A DNA stretch of 38,966 nucleotides from Candidatus Peribacter sp. UBA6535 (GTDB lineage: Bacteria; Patescibacteriota; Gracilibacteria; Peribacterales; Peribacteraceae). The notes beneath the pieces are model-generated. The model made no database searches. It was not told the DNA's origin and was given only the letters and a program-made list of their open reading frames with translations. Shown here piece by piece: positions 1-7,075 of this stretch. A program made the position numbers and the translations under genes. How positions within the stretch are numbered: position 1 is the stretch's first letter; each line of letters opens with the position of its first letter. Location of the stretch: contig DJKT01000060.1 in NCBI GenBank assembly GCA_002436205.1, forward strand, positions 1-38,966, given 5' to 3'.

Positions 1-641
1 GGTGGAGGTGGTGGTGGAGGTGGAGGAAGAACAATCATACAAATTAGATTACATCGCGTAGTAGGATCAGCATTTCCAATCAAACCCAAATCACATTGTT
101 CACCGAGTCCTATCTGCAAAACACCATCTCCACAAAACTCCAACAGACACCCAGCAGAACATCCATCTCCATCCACATTAGCTCCATCATCACATTGTTC
201 ACTGGGCTGTTCAATACCATCTCCACAAAACTCCAACAGACACCCAGCAGAACATCCATCTTCATCCACATTAGCTCCATCGTCACATTCTTCACCAGGG
301 TCTTCCGTGCCATCTCCGCAATAAGATGAAGGATTATTACAGGCAGCACACTGACTTCGAGGCACCATTGTCCCAGGTGGACATCCGCTACCTGGAGATG
401 CTGGATCACACAAGCCACACTGTCCTGATACACAACATGCACAGGGAATACAATTTCCAAATTGATCTTCTCCGTAAAAACATAACGTCTGGCTTGTTGA
501 ACCTTCGGGACCTCCCGGTAACCCAAACGCTGTGAGGTTTGCAGGTACATCATTTCCGGAAATACCGATGAGCATCGCCCCTGTAACCAGGACTGTGAAT
601 GCTACAAGCTTTACCGTGGATGAAGATACAAACGCACCCAT
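1..641 (-). CDS. Cys-rich DUF4215 surface protein (C-terminus beyond window)
   Basis: The reading frame runs from ATG at 641 to the window edge, so the C-terminus is missing. Residues about 9-28 form a hydrophobic signal peptide or anchor, followed by a Cys-rich stretch (CIPCACC, CGLCD) and then DUF4215 units with CGDG, GE(E/Q)CDDG and DGCSAGC motifs. The last visible residues are a run of prolines, encoded by the CCN repeat at the window start, probably a linker to another domain. DUF4215 repeats are disulfide-rich modules of exported proteins; the function here is unknown. The start is supported by a -10-like TACCCT nine bases upstream and by the signal peptide; there is no ribosome binding site. 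It lies 70 bp downstream of the next surface-protein gene in the same direction and shares its promoter block. Confidence 0.8.
   Translation of the reverse strand, partial: MGAFVSSSTVKLVAFTVLVTGAMLIGISGNDVPANLTAFGLPGGPEGSTSQTLCFYGEDQFGNCIPCACCVSGQCGLCDPASPGSGCPPGTMVPRSQCAACNNPSSYCGDGTEDPGEECDDGANVDEDGCSAGCLLEFCGDGIEQPSEQCDDGANVDGDGCSAGCLLEFCGDGVLQIGLGEQCDLGLIGNADPTTRCNLICMIVLPPPPPPPP
123..308 (-). repeat. 93-bp tandem duplication inside the DUF4215 gene
   Basis: Two adjacent 93-bp copies (123-215 and 216-308) differ at few positions and encode two nearly identical 31-residue DUF4215 units containing ANVDxDGCSAGC. The high nucleotide identity indicates recent unit duplication, the usual way such repeat proteins change length. 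Confidence 0.75.
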
Positions 642-650
642 ATACAAGAC

Positions 651-697
651 AGGGTAGCAAATTGTCTAGTTGCAGCGGAAATTTGTTTGCTTGCGCT
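651..697 (-). promoter_or_regulatory. Promoter with conserved upstream block (surface gene 1)
   Basis: On the minus strand a TACCCT -10 (651-656) ends nine bases before the ATG at 641. Seventeen bases further upstream lies TCCGCT (674-679), inside a block reading AGCGCAAG-N3-ACAAATTTCCGCTGCA (671-697). The same block, with the same spacing to the -10 and to the ATG, precedes the gene starting at 4065. The sequence does not show whether this is an activator site or an alternative sigma-factor promoter. Confidence 0.6.
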
Positions 698-711
698 ATG
701 TCCGTATTCTT

Positions 712-3700
712 TTACTTTCTTTTTCTTCTAATCCACGACAATCCTGCAGCTGCCCCTGCACCAATGACAACAACGGCAGCAGGTCCCGTATCACCGATAG
801 GTCCACGACCTTGAATAAGTGGTTGCATTTGCGCAAGTGGGAGCGGATATCCGCCTAGTTGCATTGCCCCAAACGGAATCTGATATCTAGGTTGCATTGG
901 CCCATATTGCATCTGATATGGAGACTGTGGTGCGCCATGTGTAGCACGCAATTGGTCTCCAAGAACTAATATCTGTTTTTCGGATATAGGAATTTTTCCC
1001 TGTCTTAGCAAGGTGATGTTTTGCTCATTCGGCGTCATCCCAATGTACTGCAATAGCTGCGCCTGCTCCTGGAAAGATAATGTATTGATGTATTCAACGT
1101 GCTCTCCCGCAACGATTGATTCAGGTTGTTGTTCTTCCTTCTTCTCCTCCTTTTCACAATATCTATTACAGCCATCATTATTGAGCCGATTGCCATCATC
1201 ACATTGCTCTTGGAAATCATCATCTACTACTCCATCACCACAACGAGGTAGCGAGCAATCTAGGCGGCAACTTTCATTTGGCATATTGGAATTACGCGTA
1301 CCAAGGTCACACTCTTCTCCGGAGTCTTGTACTGTATCACCACATGTCGGAGAAATATTGCGGCAATTACTACAGCCATATGGAAGTGTGCTTTCATGAA
1401 TAGTGCTCTCGCACTGCTCTCCGAGCTGTGCTTGTATCTTTCCATCTCCACATACACCTATTTCTGAGTAACACGTAGAGTCACATCCATCATTATCACG
1501 CCTGTTACTATCATCACATTCTTCGAACAATCCCAGTATTCCATCTCCACAGATATCAATACCAGCAACCCCTGTCGGCCCTGGCGGGGACCCATGCAAT
1601 ACTACTGCTGCAGCGCTGCTACTTCCTGCTTTGGGACTACTGCTAACAACAAGGACGATACCATTCAACGAAGTAGACCTCGTAGTCGCAACCGTTGTCG
1701 TGGTAGATGAAGATTGCGATTCGCAGTCGGAGTTATTTATGCATCCATTTGGCCTGTTTCCTTGTGTTAACCTACAAGACAAATTATGACATGCGTAGTG
1801 CATGCCTACCGGGGAACAATCAACATTAGTTACACATTCGTTATTACCAGGTCCAAACTGCATTTTACACTGTTGATTTTGACAAACAGTGTGCTCAAGC
1901 GAGTCATTACATCGGATGTTAGTACCACATTCATTTCGACCCTTGCCTTCGATAACAACGCACTCGGATTCTTGGCACTCTGTGTGGTAACATTCTGGTC
2001 CTTGGCATGGGCAATCATCTCCAGTGCATGGACATGCCACTTCAGAGCCACATTCATTTATGCCTTCTCCTAGGACAACAACACACTCGGATTCGTGACA
2101 CTCTGTGTGGATACACTCTGGTCCAAAACATTGGCACTCTGGTCCGATGCATTCGGATTCGTTCTGACATGAAGAATCACATCCATCACCATCAACCACA
2201 TTGCCATCATCACACTCTTCTCCAAAATCAAACACGCCGTCCCCACATTCAATGATAGTGCAATTAAACCGACATAAAGAATTCTCTGAGCCATTTCTAC
2301 TTCCTGTATCACACTCTTCGTTGCTTTGCCGGATGTCATCGCCACATGTTTCTGTGGCACATGTACTGGAACAGCCATCGTTATTCTCTGTATTCCCATC
2401 ATCACATTCTTCACCAGAATCTATGTTTTCATTGCCACAGAGATCTTCTGGACCTGCACTTGATGTTGCACTTGATGAGGAATCCGGTCTTCCATCACCA
2501 CAATCTGTATCACCTGGATTCATCGGCGATAATTCGCAATAGCGCGCTACAGTGCTACCAGGAACATTGGACAAGAAACAGTGTAATCCTTGTAAGGCAC
2601 ACTGAAAGTACAGAGAACCACACACCTCTTCACAACGACCTCCGCCTGTGCCCGGTGATGAACTTGACCCTGTGCCCGGTGATGAACTTGAGGCAGGTCC
2701 TGGTACATCAGGAATACAAGTACAACTTCCATCAGGATTCGGTCTTGAGCCAGGGGCACAATCAACAGATCTGCAACTTCCTCCCGAACAACACTGACCA
2801 CTTGAACAAGTTGGATTACAGGTATTCGAGTCGATTGATGAACTTGATGATGGTCTTGGATTTTCTGATGAGCTGGAATCATTCAAGTCTCGGCATGCTG
2901 ATTCCGGACAGTCAGTCAGCTGATTTCTACCTATGCAACGTCCGATTTCCATCTCGCAAACTGCTTGAGGGCAATTTTTTACACACACTCTTGTAGCCCC
3001 TCGTGTTTGCCACGTACATTCAGAACAATTATATGTTTCTGTGCAATCCGATTGCTGTGTGCATTCTCTGTAAGAACACTGAAATTCTTCGCACAATTGT
3101 GTATCTGGAACGTCTTTACAAAATCCGTTGATGCACTCCATTCTACAAGACTTCACACACTGAGCTCTGTGCTCTCCAACGACCCAATCGCACCTTGTAC
3201 ACGGTAGAGAATCCGGACAATCCGCAGCCGTTCTACACTGTAATTGATCTGCACACTGATCTTTTGCGCAGGGTTGTTTGAAATTTTCTCTTATTATTGG
3301 GTTTGTGCATTTATCAAATTGATAATTGCAAGTTCTTTGTGTGCACAATTTGCTACAAGGAGAAATTGCTCCAAGATCTGGGCTTTCCAATCGACATTGA
3401 GTACAAGTAAGACAGTTGTTCACACATCCGTCACCACCACCTCCTTCACTGCTATTGCCTTCACTATTATTTTCACTGCTATTGCCTTCACTACTATTAC
3501 CACCACCTTCACAATCATCTTCATTCTGCTCCGGGTTGTAAAAATCTGGACAGTTATCTTCTCCGTCACAAACATCATCTTCGTCGCTATCTGGACATTC
3601 ACTCTGTTGTGAACCTGCACTACTGGAATTTGATTCTTTATCTACACACTCACAACCTTGTGGAACGGAAGGTGGTAAGCAGTCAACACTTATACAAGAA

Positions 3701-4065
3701 CCATGCATGCAGCAGCCACCATTGCATTGTGAATTATCGGAACAGCCACTCACTACACATTCGCATTCTTCTATGACCACCTCTTCTTCGCATATGCCGG
3801 AAGGACAGGAGTGTACTAGGCATGTCTTTGTACATTCAAAACCATTGCTTTCGCAAGCACCACAACCATCATCTGGGCAATCAGAGCTCGTTGTACAATT
3901 TAATGGCGGATCGATTCCCAAAGACATTGAAGCTCCACCATCTGGATCTCCAAATTCCGATCGAAGAATGCTGCCTTCTGTATTTGCCAACAAAAATATC
4001 GCTCCAATGGCCAGCGTTACAAGAACGAGCGGAGCAATTTTTCCTATAGGTTCAGAAGAATCCAT
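712..4065 (-). CDS. Giant Cys-rich surface protein with DUF4215 repeats and C-terminal anchor
   Basis: A protein of 1117 residues. An N-terminal hydrophobic segment (about residues 9-28) acts as signal peptide or anchor. Then come Cys-rich modules separated by Ser/Gly/Asn-rich linkers (SSSS, NSSEGN), an acidic calcium-loop-like DSDEDDVCDGEDNCPD, two groups of DUF4215 repeats (CGDGVFDFGEECDDGN and similar), and about four tandem H-x2-C-x4-C...G-x-N-x-C units, a repeat common in CPR surface proteins. The C-terminus is Gln/Met/Pro-rich and ends in GDTGP, a hydrophobic stretch and WIRRKRK, laid out like a sortase or rhombosortase-type sorting signal or simple membrane anchor. It is likely exposed on the cell surface; the ligand is unknown. 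The start is supported by the promoter nine bases upstream and the signal sequence. No ribosome binding site is visible. Confidence 0.85.
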   Translation of the reverse strand: MDSSEPIGKIAPLVLVTLAIGAIFLLANTEGSILRSEFGDPDGGASMSLGIDPPLNCTTSSDCPDDGCGACESNGFECTKTCLVHSCPSGICEEEVVIEECECVVSGCSDNSQCNGGCCMHGSCISVDCLPPSVPQGCECVDKESNSSSAGSQQSECPDSDEDDVCDGEDNCPDFYNPEQNEDDCEGGGNSSEGNSSENNSEGNSSEGGGGDGCVNNCLTCTQCRLESPDLGAISPCSKLCTQRTCNYQFDKCTNPIIRENFKQPCAKDQCADQLQCRTAADCPDSLPCTRCDWVVGEHRAQCVKSCRMECINGFCKDVPDTQLCEEFQCSYRECTQQSDCTETYNCSECTWQTRGATRVCVKNCPQAVCEMEIGRCIGRNQLTDCPESACRDLNDSSSSENPRPSSSSSIDSNTCNPTCSSGQCCSGGSCRSVDCAPGSRPNPDGSCTCIPDVPGPASSSSPGTGSSSSPGTGGGRCEEVCGSLYFQCALQGLHCFLSNVPGSTVARYCELSPMNPGDTDCGDGRPDSSSSATSSAGPEDLCGNENIDSGEECDDGNTENNDGCSSTCATETCGDDIRQSNEECDTGSRNGSENSLCRFNCTIIECGDGVFDFGEECDDGNVVDGDGCDSSCQNESECIGPECQCFGPECIHTECHESECVVVLGEGINECGSEVACPCTGDDCPCQGPECYHTECQESECVVIEGKGRNECGTNIRCNDSLEHTVCQNQQCKMQFGPGNNECVTNVDCSPVGMHYACHNLSCRLTQGNRPNGCINNSDCESQSSSTTTTVATTRSTSLNGIVLVVSSSPKAGSSSAAAVVLHGSPPGPTGVAGIDICGDGILGLFEECDDSNRRDNDGCDSTCYSEIGVCGDGKIQAQLGEQCESTIHESTLPYGCSNCRNISPTCGDTVQDSGEECDLGTRNSNMPNESCRLDCSLPRCGDGVVDDDFQEQCDDGNRLNNDGCNRYCEKEEKKEEQQPESIVAGEHVEYINTLSFQEQAQLLQYIGMTPNEQNITLLRQGKIPISEKQILVLGDQLRATHGAPQSPYQMQYGPMQPRYQIPFGAMQLGGYPLPLAQMQPLIQGRGPIGDTGPAAVVVIGAGAAAGLSWIRRKRK

Positions 4066-4074
4066 ATTAGAAAT

Positions 4075-4121
4075 ATAATACCAATTTGTATAGGTGCAGC
4101 GGAAATTTGTCGACTTGCGCT
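4075..4121 (-). promoter_or_regulatory. Promoter with conserved upstream block (surface gene 2)
   Basis: TATTAT (4075-4080) ends nine bases before the ATG at 4065, and TCCGCT (4098-4103) stands 17 bp upstream of it. The surrounding block AGCGCAAG-N3-ACAAATTTCCGCTGCA (4095-4121) matches the one at 671-697 and is exactly 30 bp from the start codon in both cases. It lies between two divergent genes, so it could also affect the plus-strand gene starting at 4174. Confidence 0.6.
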
Positions 4122-4160
4122 TATGTGCAATTGGGTTATTAAATTACTCCATTCTTCGTG

Positions 4161-4166
4161 TACAAT
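4161..4166 (+). promoter_or_regulatory. -10 element for the NAD(P)HX dehydratase gene
   Basis: TACAAT ends seven bases before ATG 4174, so transcription would start at or next to the A of the start codon. No good -35 stands at 16-18 bp. This element supports 4174 rather than the in-frame ATG at 4123, which lies inside the divergent promoter block. Confidence 0.45.
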
Positions 4167-4173
4167 CTCTTCG

Positions 4174-4947
4174 ATGCAACGTGACAGCGATTCCCACAAA
4201 GGCGATAACGGAAAAGTAGCCATCGTTGGTGGTAGCACCTATATTCACGGTGCGCCAATTTTCAATGCGCTTGCGGCGCAGGCGAGTGGTATTGATACGC
4301 TTAGTATTTGCTTGCCAGCATGCCACAGCGAAGCTGCAAAGAATTGGATGCTCAATGCTTTTGTCCATCCGTTTGAAGAAGATGATATTACGGACGCGGA
4401 TATTGAACCGATTTTGGAACTTATCGCTCCACTTGATTGCGTTGTCCTCGGATCAGGAATTGCAAAGACTGGTGAGCGTGTCCATGCCCTTGAGGAAATC
4501 ATTGCCTCGTGTACTACTCCAATGGTACTCGACGCAACTGCACTGCAACCCAATACGTTAGATCTTGTACGCGGCAAACAGGCGATCCTTACACCGCACC
4601 TTGGTGAACTGGAGCGTATGGGAGTAGAAGAAAATGACCTCCAAGATATCGCGAATGAATATCAGGCTATTATCGTCCTTAAAGGAGAAACTGATAGAGT
4701 CTTTAGTAGTCATGCAACGGATGAAATAACAGGAGGCAACGCAGGGCTTACTACCGGTGGTACTGGTGATGTTCTTGCAGGGCTGATTGCAGGGCTGATT
4801 GCACAAGGTATGGCAGGAGTCGATGCTGCAAAAGATGCATGTACTATCTTGAAGAAAGCGGGAGAGAAGTTAGAGAAAGAGAAGGGGTATGCGTATACAG
4901 CTGCTGATGTTGTGGGGGAGATTCCAGAGCTGTTACGAGTGCTATAG
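4174..4947 (+). CDS. nnrD: ADP/ATP-dependent NAD(P)H-hydrate dehydratase
   Basis: A protein of 257 residues of the ribokinase-like YjeF C-terminal (carbohydrate kinase) family, which dehydrates damaged NAD(P)HX back to NAD(P)H at the expense of ATP or ADP. The N-terminal HKGDNGKVAIVGGS motif and the C-terminal GNAGLTTGGTGDVLAG motif, with the catalytic Asp in GTGD, are both present. The family's usual epimerase half (NnrE) is absent, so this is the single-domain form. An in-frame ATG at 4123 would add 17 residues unlike the family; I chose 4174 for homology and because a TACAAT lies seven bases upstream. The YfiH-like gene follows after 68 bp on the same strand, with a period-7 repeat between them. 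Confidence 0.85.
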   Translation: MQRDSDSHKGDNGKVAIVGGSTYIHGAPIFNALAAQASGIDTLSICLPACHSEAAKNWMLNAFVHPFEEDDITDADIEPILELIAPLDCVVLGSGIAKTGERVHALEEIIASCTTPMVLDATALQPNTLDLVRGKQAILTPHLGELERMGVEENDLQDIANEYQAIIVLKGETDRVFSSHATDEITGGNAGLTTGGTGDVLAGLIAGLIAQGMAGVDAAKDACTILKKAGEKLEKEKGYAYTAADVVGEIPELLRVL

Positions 4948-4950
4948 TCA

Positions 4951-5023
4951 CTGGTCAATGGTCAATATAGTTTTATACTCTAATCCTCATGAAAATGACT
5001 AATGACAATTGACCAATGACCAT
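4951..5023. repeat. Period-7 intergenic repeat, facing arms (locus A)
   Basis: The left arm (4951-4966) repeats TGGTCAA with a period of 7. The right arm (4995-5023) repeats its complement as TGACTAA/TTGACCA variants. The arms can pair over about 14 bp with one mismatch. The right arm runs into the start codons of the next gene. Three other loci with different 7-base words lie at 19622, 22568 and 24356. Confidence 0.65.
4974..5012 (+). promoter_or_regulatory. Putative promoter and 7-codon leader ORF
   Basis: TATACT (4974-4979) is followed nine bases later by ATG (4989), which opens a seven-codon ORF, MKMTNDN, ending at TGA 5010-5012. The next ATG (5016) starts the laccase-domain gene. The -10-to-ATG spacing matches other genes in this window, so the leader ORF may be translated from a leaderless mRNA, with reinitiation at 5016. 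This is inference from spacing only. Confidence 0.3.
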
Positions 5024-5657
5024 GCTCACTCTTCTCCCTCAATTCTCTGACCGAATCAACTGCCGCTTTTTAAGCAAGGATGATGATCGCAGTGTTCCTG
5101 ACCCCTGTGTTCGTCTCACCCAAGTCCATGGGAATCGAACAATTATTTCTCGTGTTCCGATGGACTGTACCGAGAAAGCAGATGGTGTAATAACAGGTGA
5201 GAAAGGTTTGCATTTGATGGTGCGAGCAGCCGACTGCCAGAACTTTGCATTCTATGATCCCGTAAACCATAGAGGAGGTGTATTACACGTAGGATGGAAG
5301 GGATTGGTTGCCGGAGCTATACCAGAGTATTTTCAGACCTGGAATGAGTCGTTTGATAATAATCTTTCTGATCTGTGCGTAGCAGCAGGGCCATCACTCT
5401 GTATGTCCTGTGCAGAGTTTTCTGACCCGAAAATAGAGCTACCGGGGATCGACGAAACATACTTCGACGGAAGGTGCACAGACCTCCAAAAGATCGCCGA
5501 AGACCAGATGATCACAGCGGGAGTGCGACAAGAAAACTTTACAAGGCACCCTGACTGCACATGTTGCCATCCCGAAACGTACCTTACATACCGTGGGGGT
5601 GATAAATCTGATGTCCAATCAGGCGTGAGTAATGTTTTAGTTCTTACGTTGCTCTGA
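5016..5657 (+). CDS. YfiH/PgeF-type laccase-domain protein (purine nucleoside phosphorylase-like)
   Basis: A protein of about 213 residues of the multi-copper polyphenol oxidase (laccase, YfiH) family. Known members act as zinc-dependent purine nucleoside phosphorylase/adenosine deaminase, or as the cell-wall editing enzyme PgeF. The metal ligands can be seen: His in TQVHGNR, Cys in RAADCQN, and His in LHVGWKG. The C-terminus has CTCCHPETYLTYRGGDKS, close to the family's usual Cys-Tyr-Arg-Arg ending. The length is a little short of the typical 230-250. Either ATG 5016 or ATG 5022 could be the start; both lie in a period-7 repeat and neither has a ribosome binding site. Confidence 0.8.
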   Translation: MTMLTLLPQFSDRINCRFLSKDDDRSVPDPCVRLTQVHGNRTIISRVPMDCTEKADGVITGEKGLHLMVRAADCQNFAFYDPVNHRGGVLHVGWKGLVAGAIPEYFQTWNESFDNNLSDLCVAAGPSLCMSCAEFSDPKIELPGIDETYFDGRCTDLQKIAEDQMITAGVRQENFTRHPDCTCCHPETYLTYRGGDKSDVQSGVSNVLVLTLL

Positions 5658-5661
5658 TAAG

Positions 5662-6018
5662 TTGATCAGACTTTTGTAAAGCATACTGAGCTAAATGTTA
5701 ACTTTACTTACTGGTAGTTCCACTCAACAAACACACGTTTTGCACCGAGATAAAGTATCGAGGCAAGCGCTCTTCTTGGACAGTCAAGATACGGATCTCT
5801 ACCATAAGCATTGTTCTAGATGACTCGTTTTGGATCGATTACGTTTCTTCTCAATCAACGTTCCCAGGGAGGTTAAATCATGCAGATCTGCGGATCTACG
5901 TTGCAACCACCCACTTAAACTACAGGGGACAGGCGTAATCGGACGACGATCTTCTGGAGAAAGTACACGGATCAAACCTCGCCTTTGCGGATCAAAATGC
6001 TTACGGTGAGGTTTTTCT
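5662..6018 (+). ncRNA. Possible structured RNA, class unknown
   Basis: This 380-bp gap between coding regions contains no convincing ORF. A promoter-like pair stands at its 5' end (TTGATC 5662-5667, 16 bp, TACTGA 5684-5689) and a terminator-like hairpin at its 3' end (5974-6018). In between are several short perfect stems, such as AGATC-TGCG-GATCT near 5884-5897 and a GTTGCAAC palindrome. I found no marks of tmRNA (no T-loop or CCA end), RNase P RNA or SRP RNA. It could instead be a long untranslated leader or a decayed gene. Confidence 0.3.
5974..6018 (+). terminator. Rho-independent terminator-like hairpin
   Basis: AAACCTCGCC (5974-5983) pairs with GGTGAGGTTT (6005-6014) with one G-T wobble, followed by TTCT. 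The loop is 21 nt, longer than usual. It ends just before the promoter of the dGTPase-like gene. Confidence 0.45.
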
Positions 6019-6025
6019 AATGTAA

Positions 6026-6031
6026 GATAAT
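6026..6031 (+). promoter_or_regulatory. -10 element for the dGTPase-like gene
   Basis: GATAAT ends six bases before ATG 6038, which predicts a leaderless transcript. No clear -35 is visible because the preceding hairpin occupies that region. Confidence 0.4.
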
Positions 6032-6037
6032 TGCCTG

Positions 6038-7075
6038 ATGCAAGACCTCAAAGATCGTATAAAGGCAGCGAATCAACTCCTAGCTCCTTATGCAGTCCCT
6101 CACGAAGGAAAACTAGGAAGAGTGGTACCAGAAGCTCCTGATGCTACGAGGTTCCCGTTTCAACGAGATCGTGACCGTATCATCCACAGCAGATCGTTTC
6201 GGCGCTTAAAGGGCAAAACACAGGTATTTGTCTCTGGAGTCGGTGATCATTACCGCACGAGGCTTACACATACGGTAGAAGTAGCCCAAATTAGTAGGGA
6301 CATGGCGAGAACACTGGGGTTGAATGAAGATCTAACAGAATGCATCGCTCTTGCACACGATTTAGGACATCCTCCCTTCGGACATGCAGGAGAAGATGCA
6401 CTAAATAGTTGGATGGAAAGTCACGGATCAGGATTTGAACATAACCGGCAATCGCTGCGGATTGTCACCGTACTGGATAAGAGAAGTTCGCAGTACACAG
6501 GGCTCAACTTGAATACAGAGGTGTTAGAAGGATTGATGAAACATCGCACACCTTTTGATAAAGGATTGGAGGGTCCCCCATCTCTCGAAGCACAAGTCGT
6601 CAACATCGCCGATGAAATTGCCTACACCGGACATGACGTCGATGACGGCCTTCGGGCAAAACTCTTTACGATTGATGATCTCTCTACAGTGCAACTGATA
6701 CAAGAGGTGCAGAAAGAGGCAGAAAAAAATGATACCTCACTGCGTGGAGCACTGATTCATATGCTGGTGATGGATATCTATGAGCAAACTGATGGTCTAT
6801 GTCCTGTACAATTTTCCCCGGCGCTTCGTCAAAAATTAGATGAGCTGCGAAATTTTCTTTGGAAGAATATGTATCTACACCCACAGGTTTTAAAGAGAGC
6901 GAATCACGGAAAAGAAATTGTCATCGCTCTCTGTAATCATCTTCTGGATTCTCCATCGCAAAAAGTAGAAGAGCTGATGCGTCTTCACGGCTCCGAACGC
7001 TTCGAAGCGGTAAAGGACTATGTCTGTGGTATGACTGATGATTTTGCTGAGCAAAGCTCAATACACTTCCTTTAG
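6038..7075 (+). CDS. dGTPase-like HD-domain triphosphohydrolase
   Basis: A protein of 345 residues of the deoxyguanosinetriphosphate triphosphohydrolase-like family, which removes triphosphate from dNTPs and helps set nucleotide pools. The N-terminal FQRDRDRIIHSRSFRRL motif (residues 41-57) is typical. The HD metal site is complete: His78 (RTRLTHT), His107-Asp108 (LAHDLGHPPFGH) and Asp192 (NIADEIAYTGHD). The length fits the shorter bacterial 'dGTPase-like type 2' proteins rather than E. coli Dgt. The start ATG lies six bases after GATAAT. The 3' end overlaps the convergent zinc-ribbon gene by 18 bp. The true substrate cannot be read from sequence. Confidence 0.88.
   Translation: MQDLKDRIKAANQLLAPYAVPHEGKLGRVVPEAPDATRFPFQRDRDRIIHSRSFRRLKGKTQVFVSGVGDHYRTRLTHTVEVAQISRDMARTLGLNEDLTECIALAHDLGHPPFGHAGEDALNSWMESHGSGFEHNRQSLRIVTVLDKRSSQYTGLNLNTEVLEGLMKHRTPFDKGLEGPPSLEAQVVNIADEIAYTGHDVDDGLRAKLFTIDDLSTVQLIQEVQKEAEKNDTSLRGALIHMLVMDIYEQTDGLCPVQFSPALRQKLDELRNFLWKNMYLHPQVLKRANHGKEIVIALCNHLLDSPSQKVEELMRLHGSERFEAVKDYVCGMTDDFAEQSSIHFL

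Noticed and set aside
2346..2996. 216-codon plus-strand ORF, and similar long ORFs at 3244-3612, 11691-12227 and 34167-34655
   Set aside because: They run antisense through confirmed Cys-rich or Arg-rich coding regions, whose biased codons keep the opposite strand open. No start context, domain or signal peptide supports them.
5820..6005. Open frame without ATG in the gap before the dGTPase-like gene
   Set aside because: No start codon, no ribosome binding site and no recognisable motif in its translation; it is interrupted upstream by TGA.
5657..6037. tmRNA, RNase P RNA or SRP RNA in the gap
   Set aside because: I looked for the tRNA-like ends, the GAGGAAAGTCC/ACAGAA pairing and the SRP Alu/S-domain loops and found none. 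The RNA call is therefore left unclassified.
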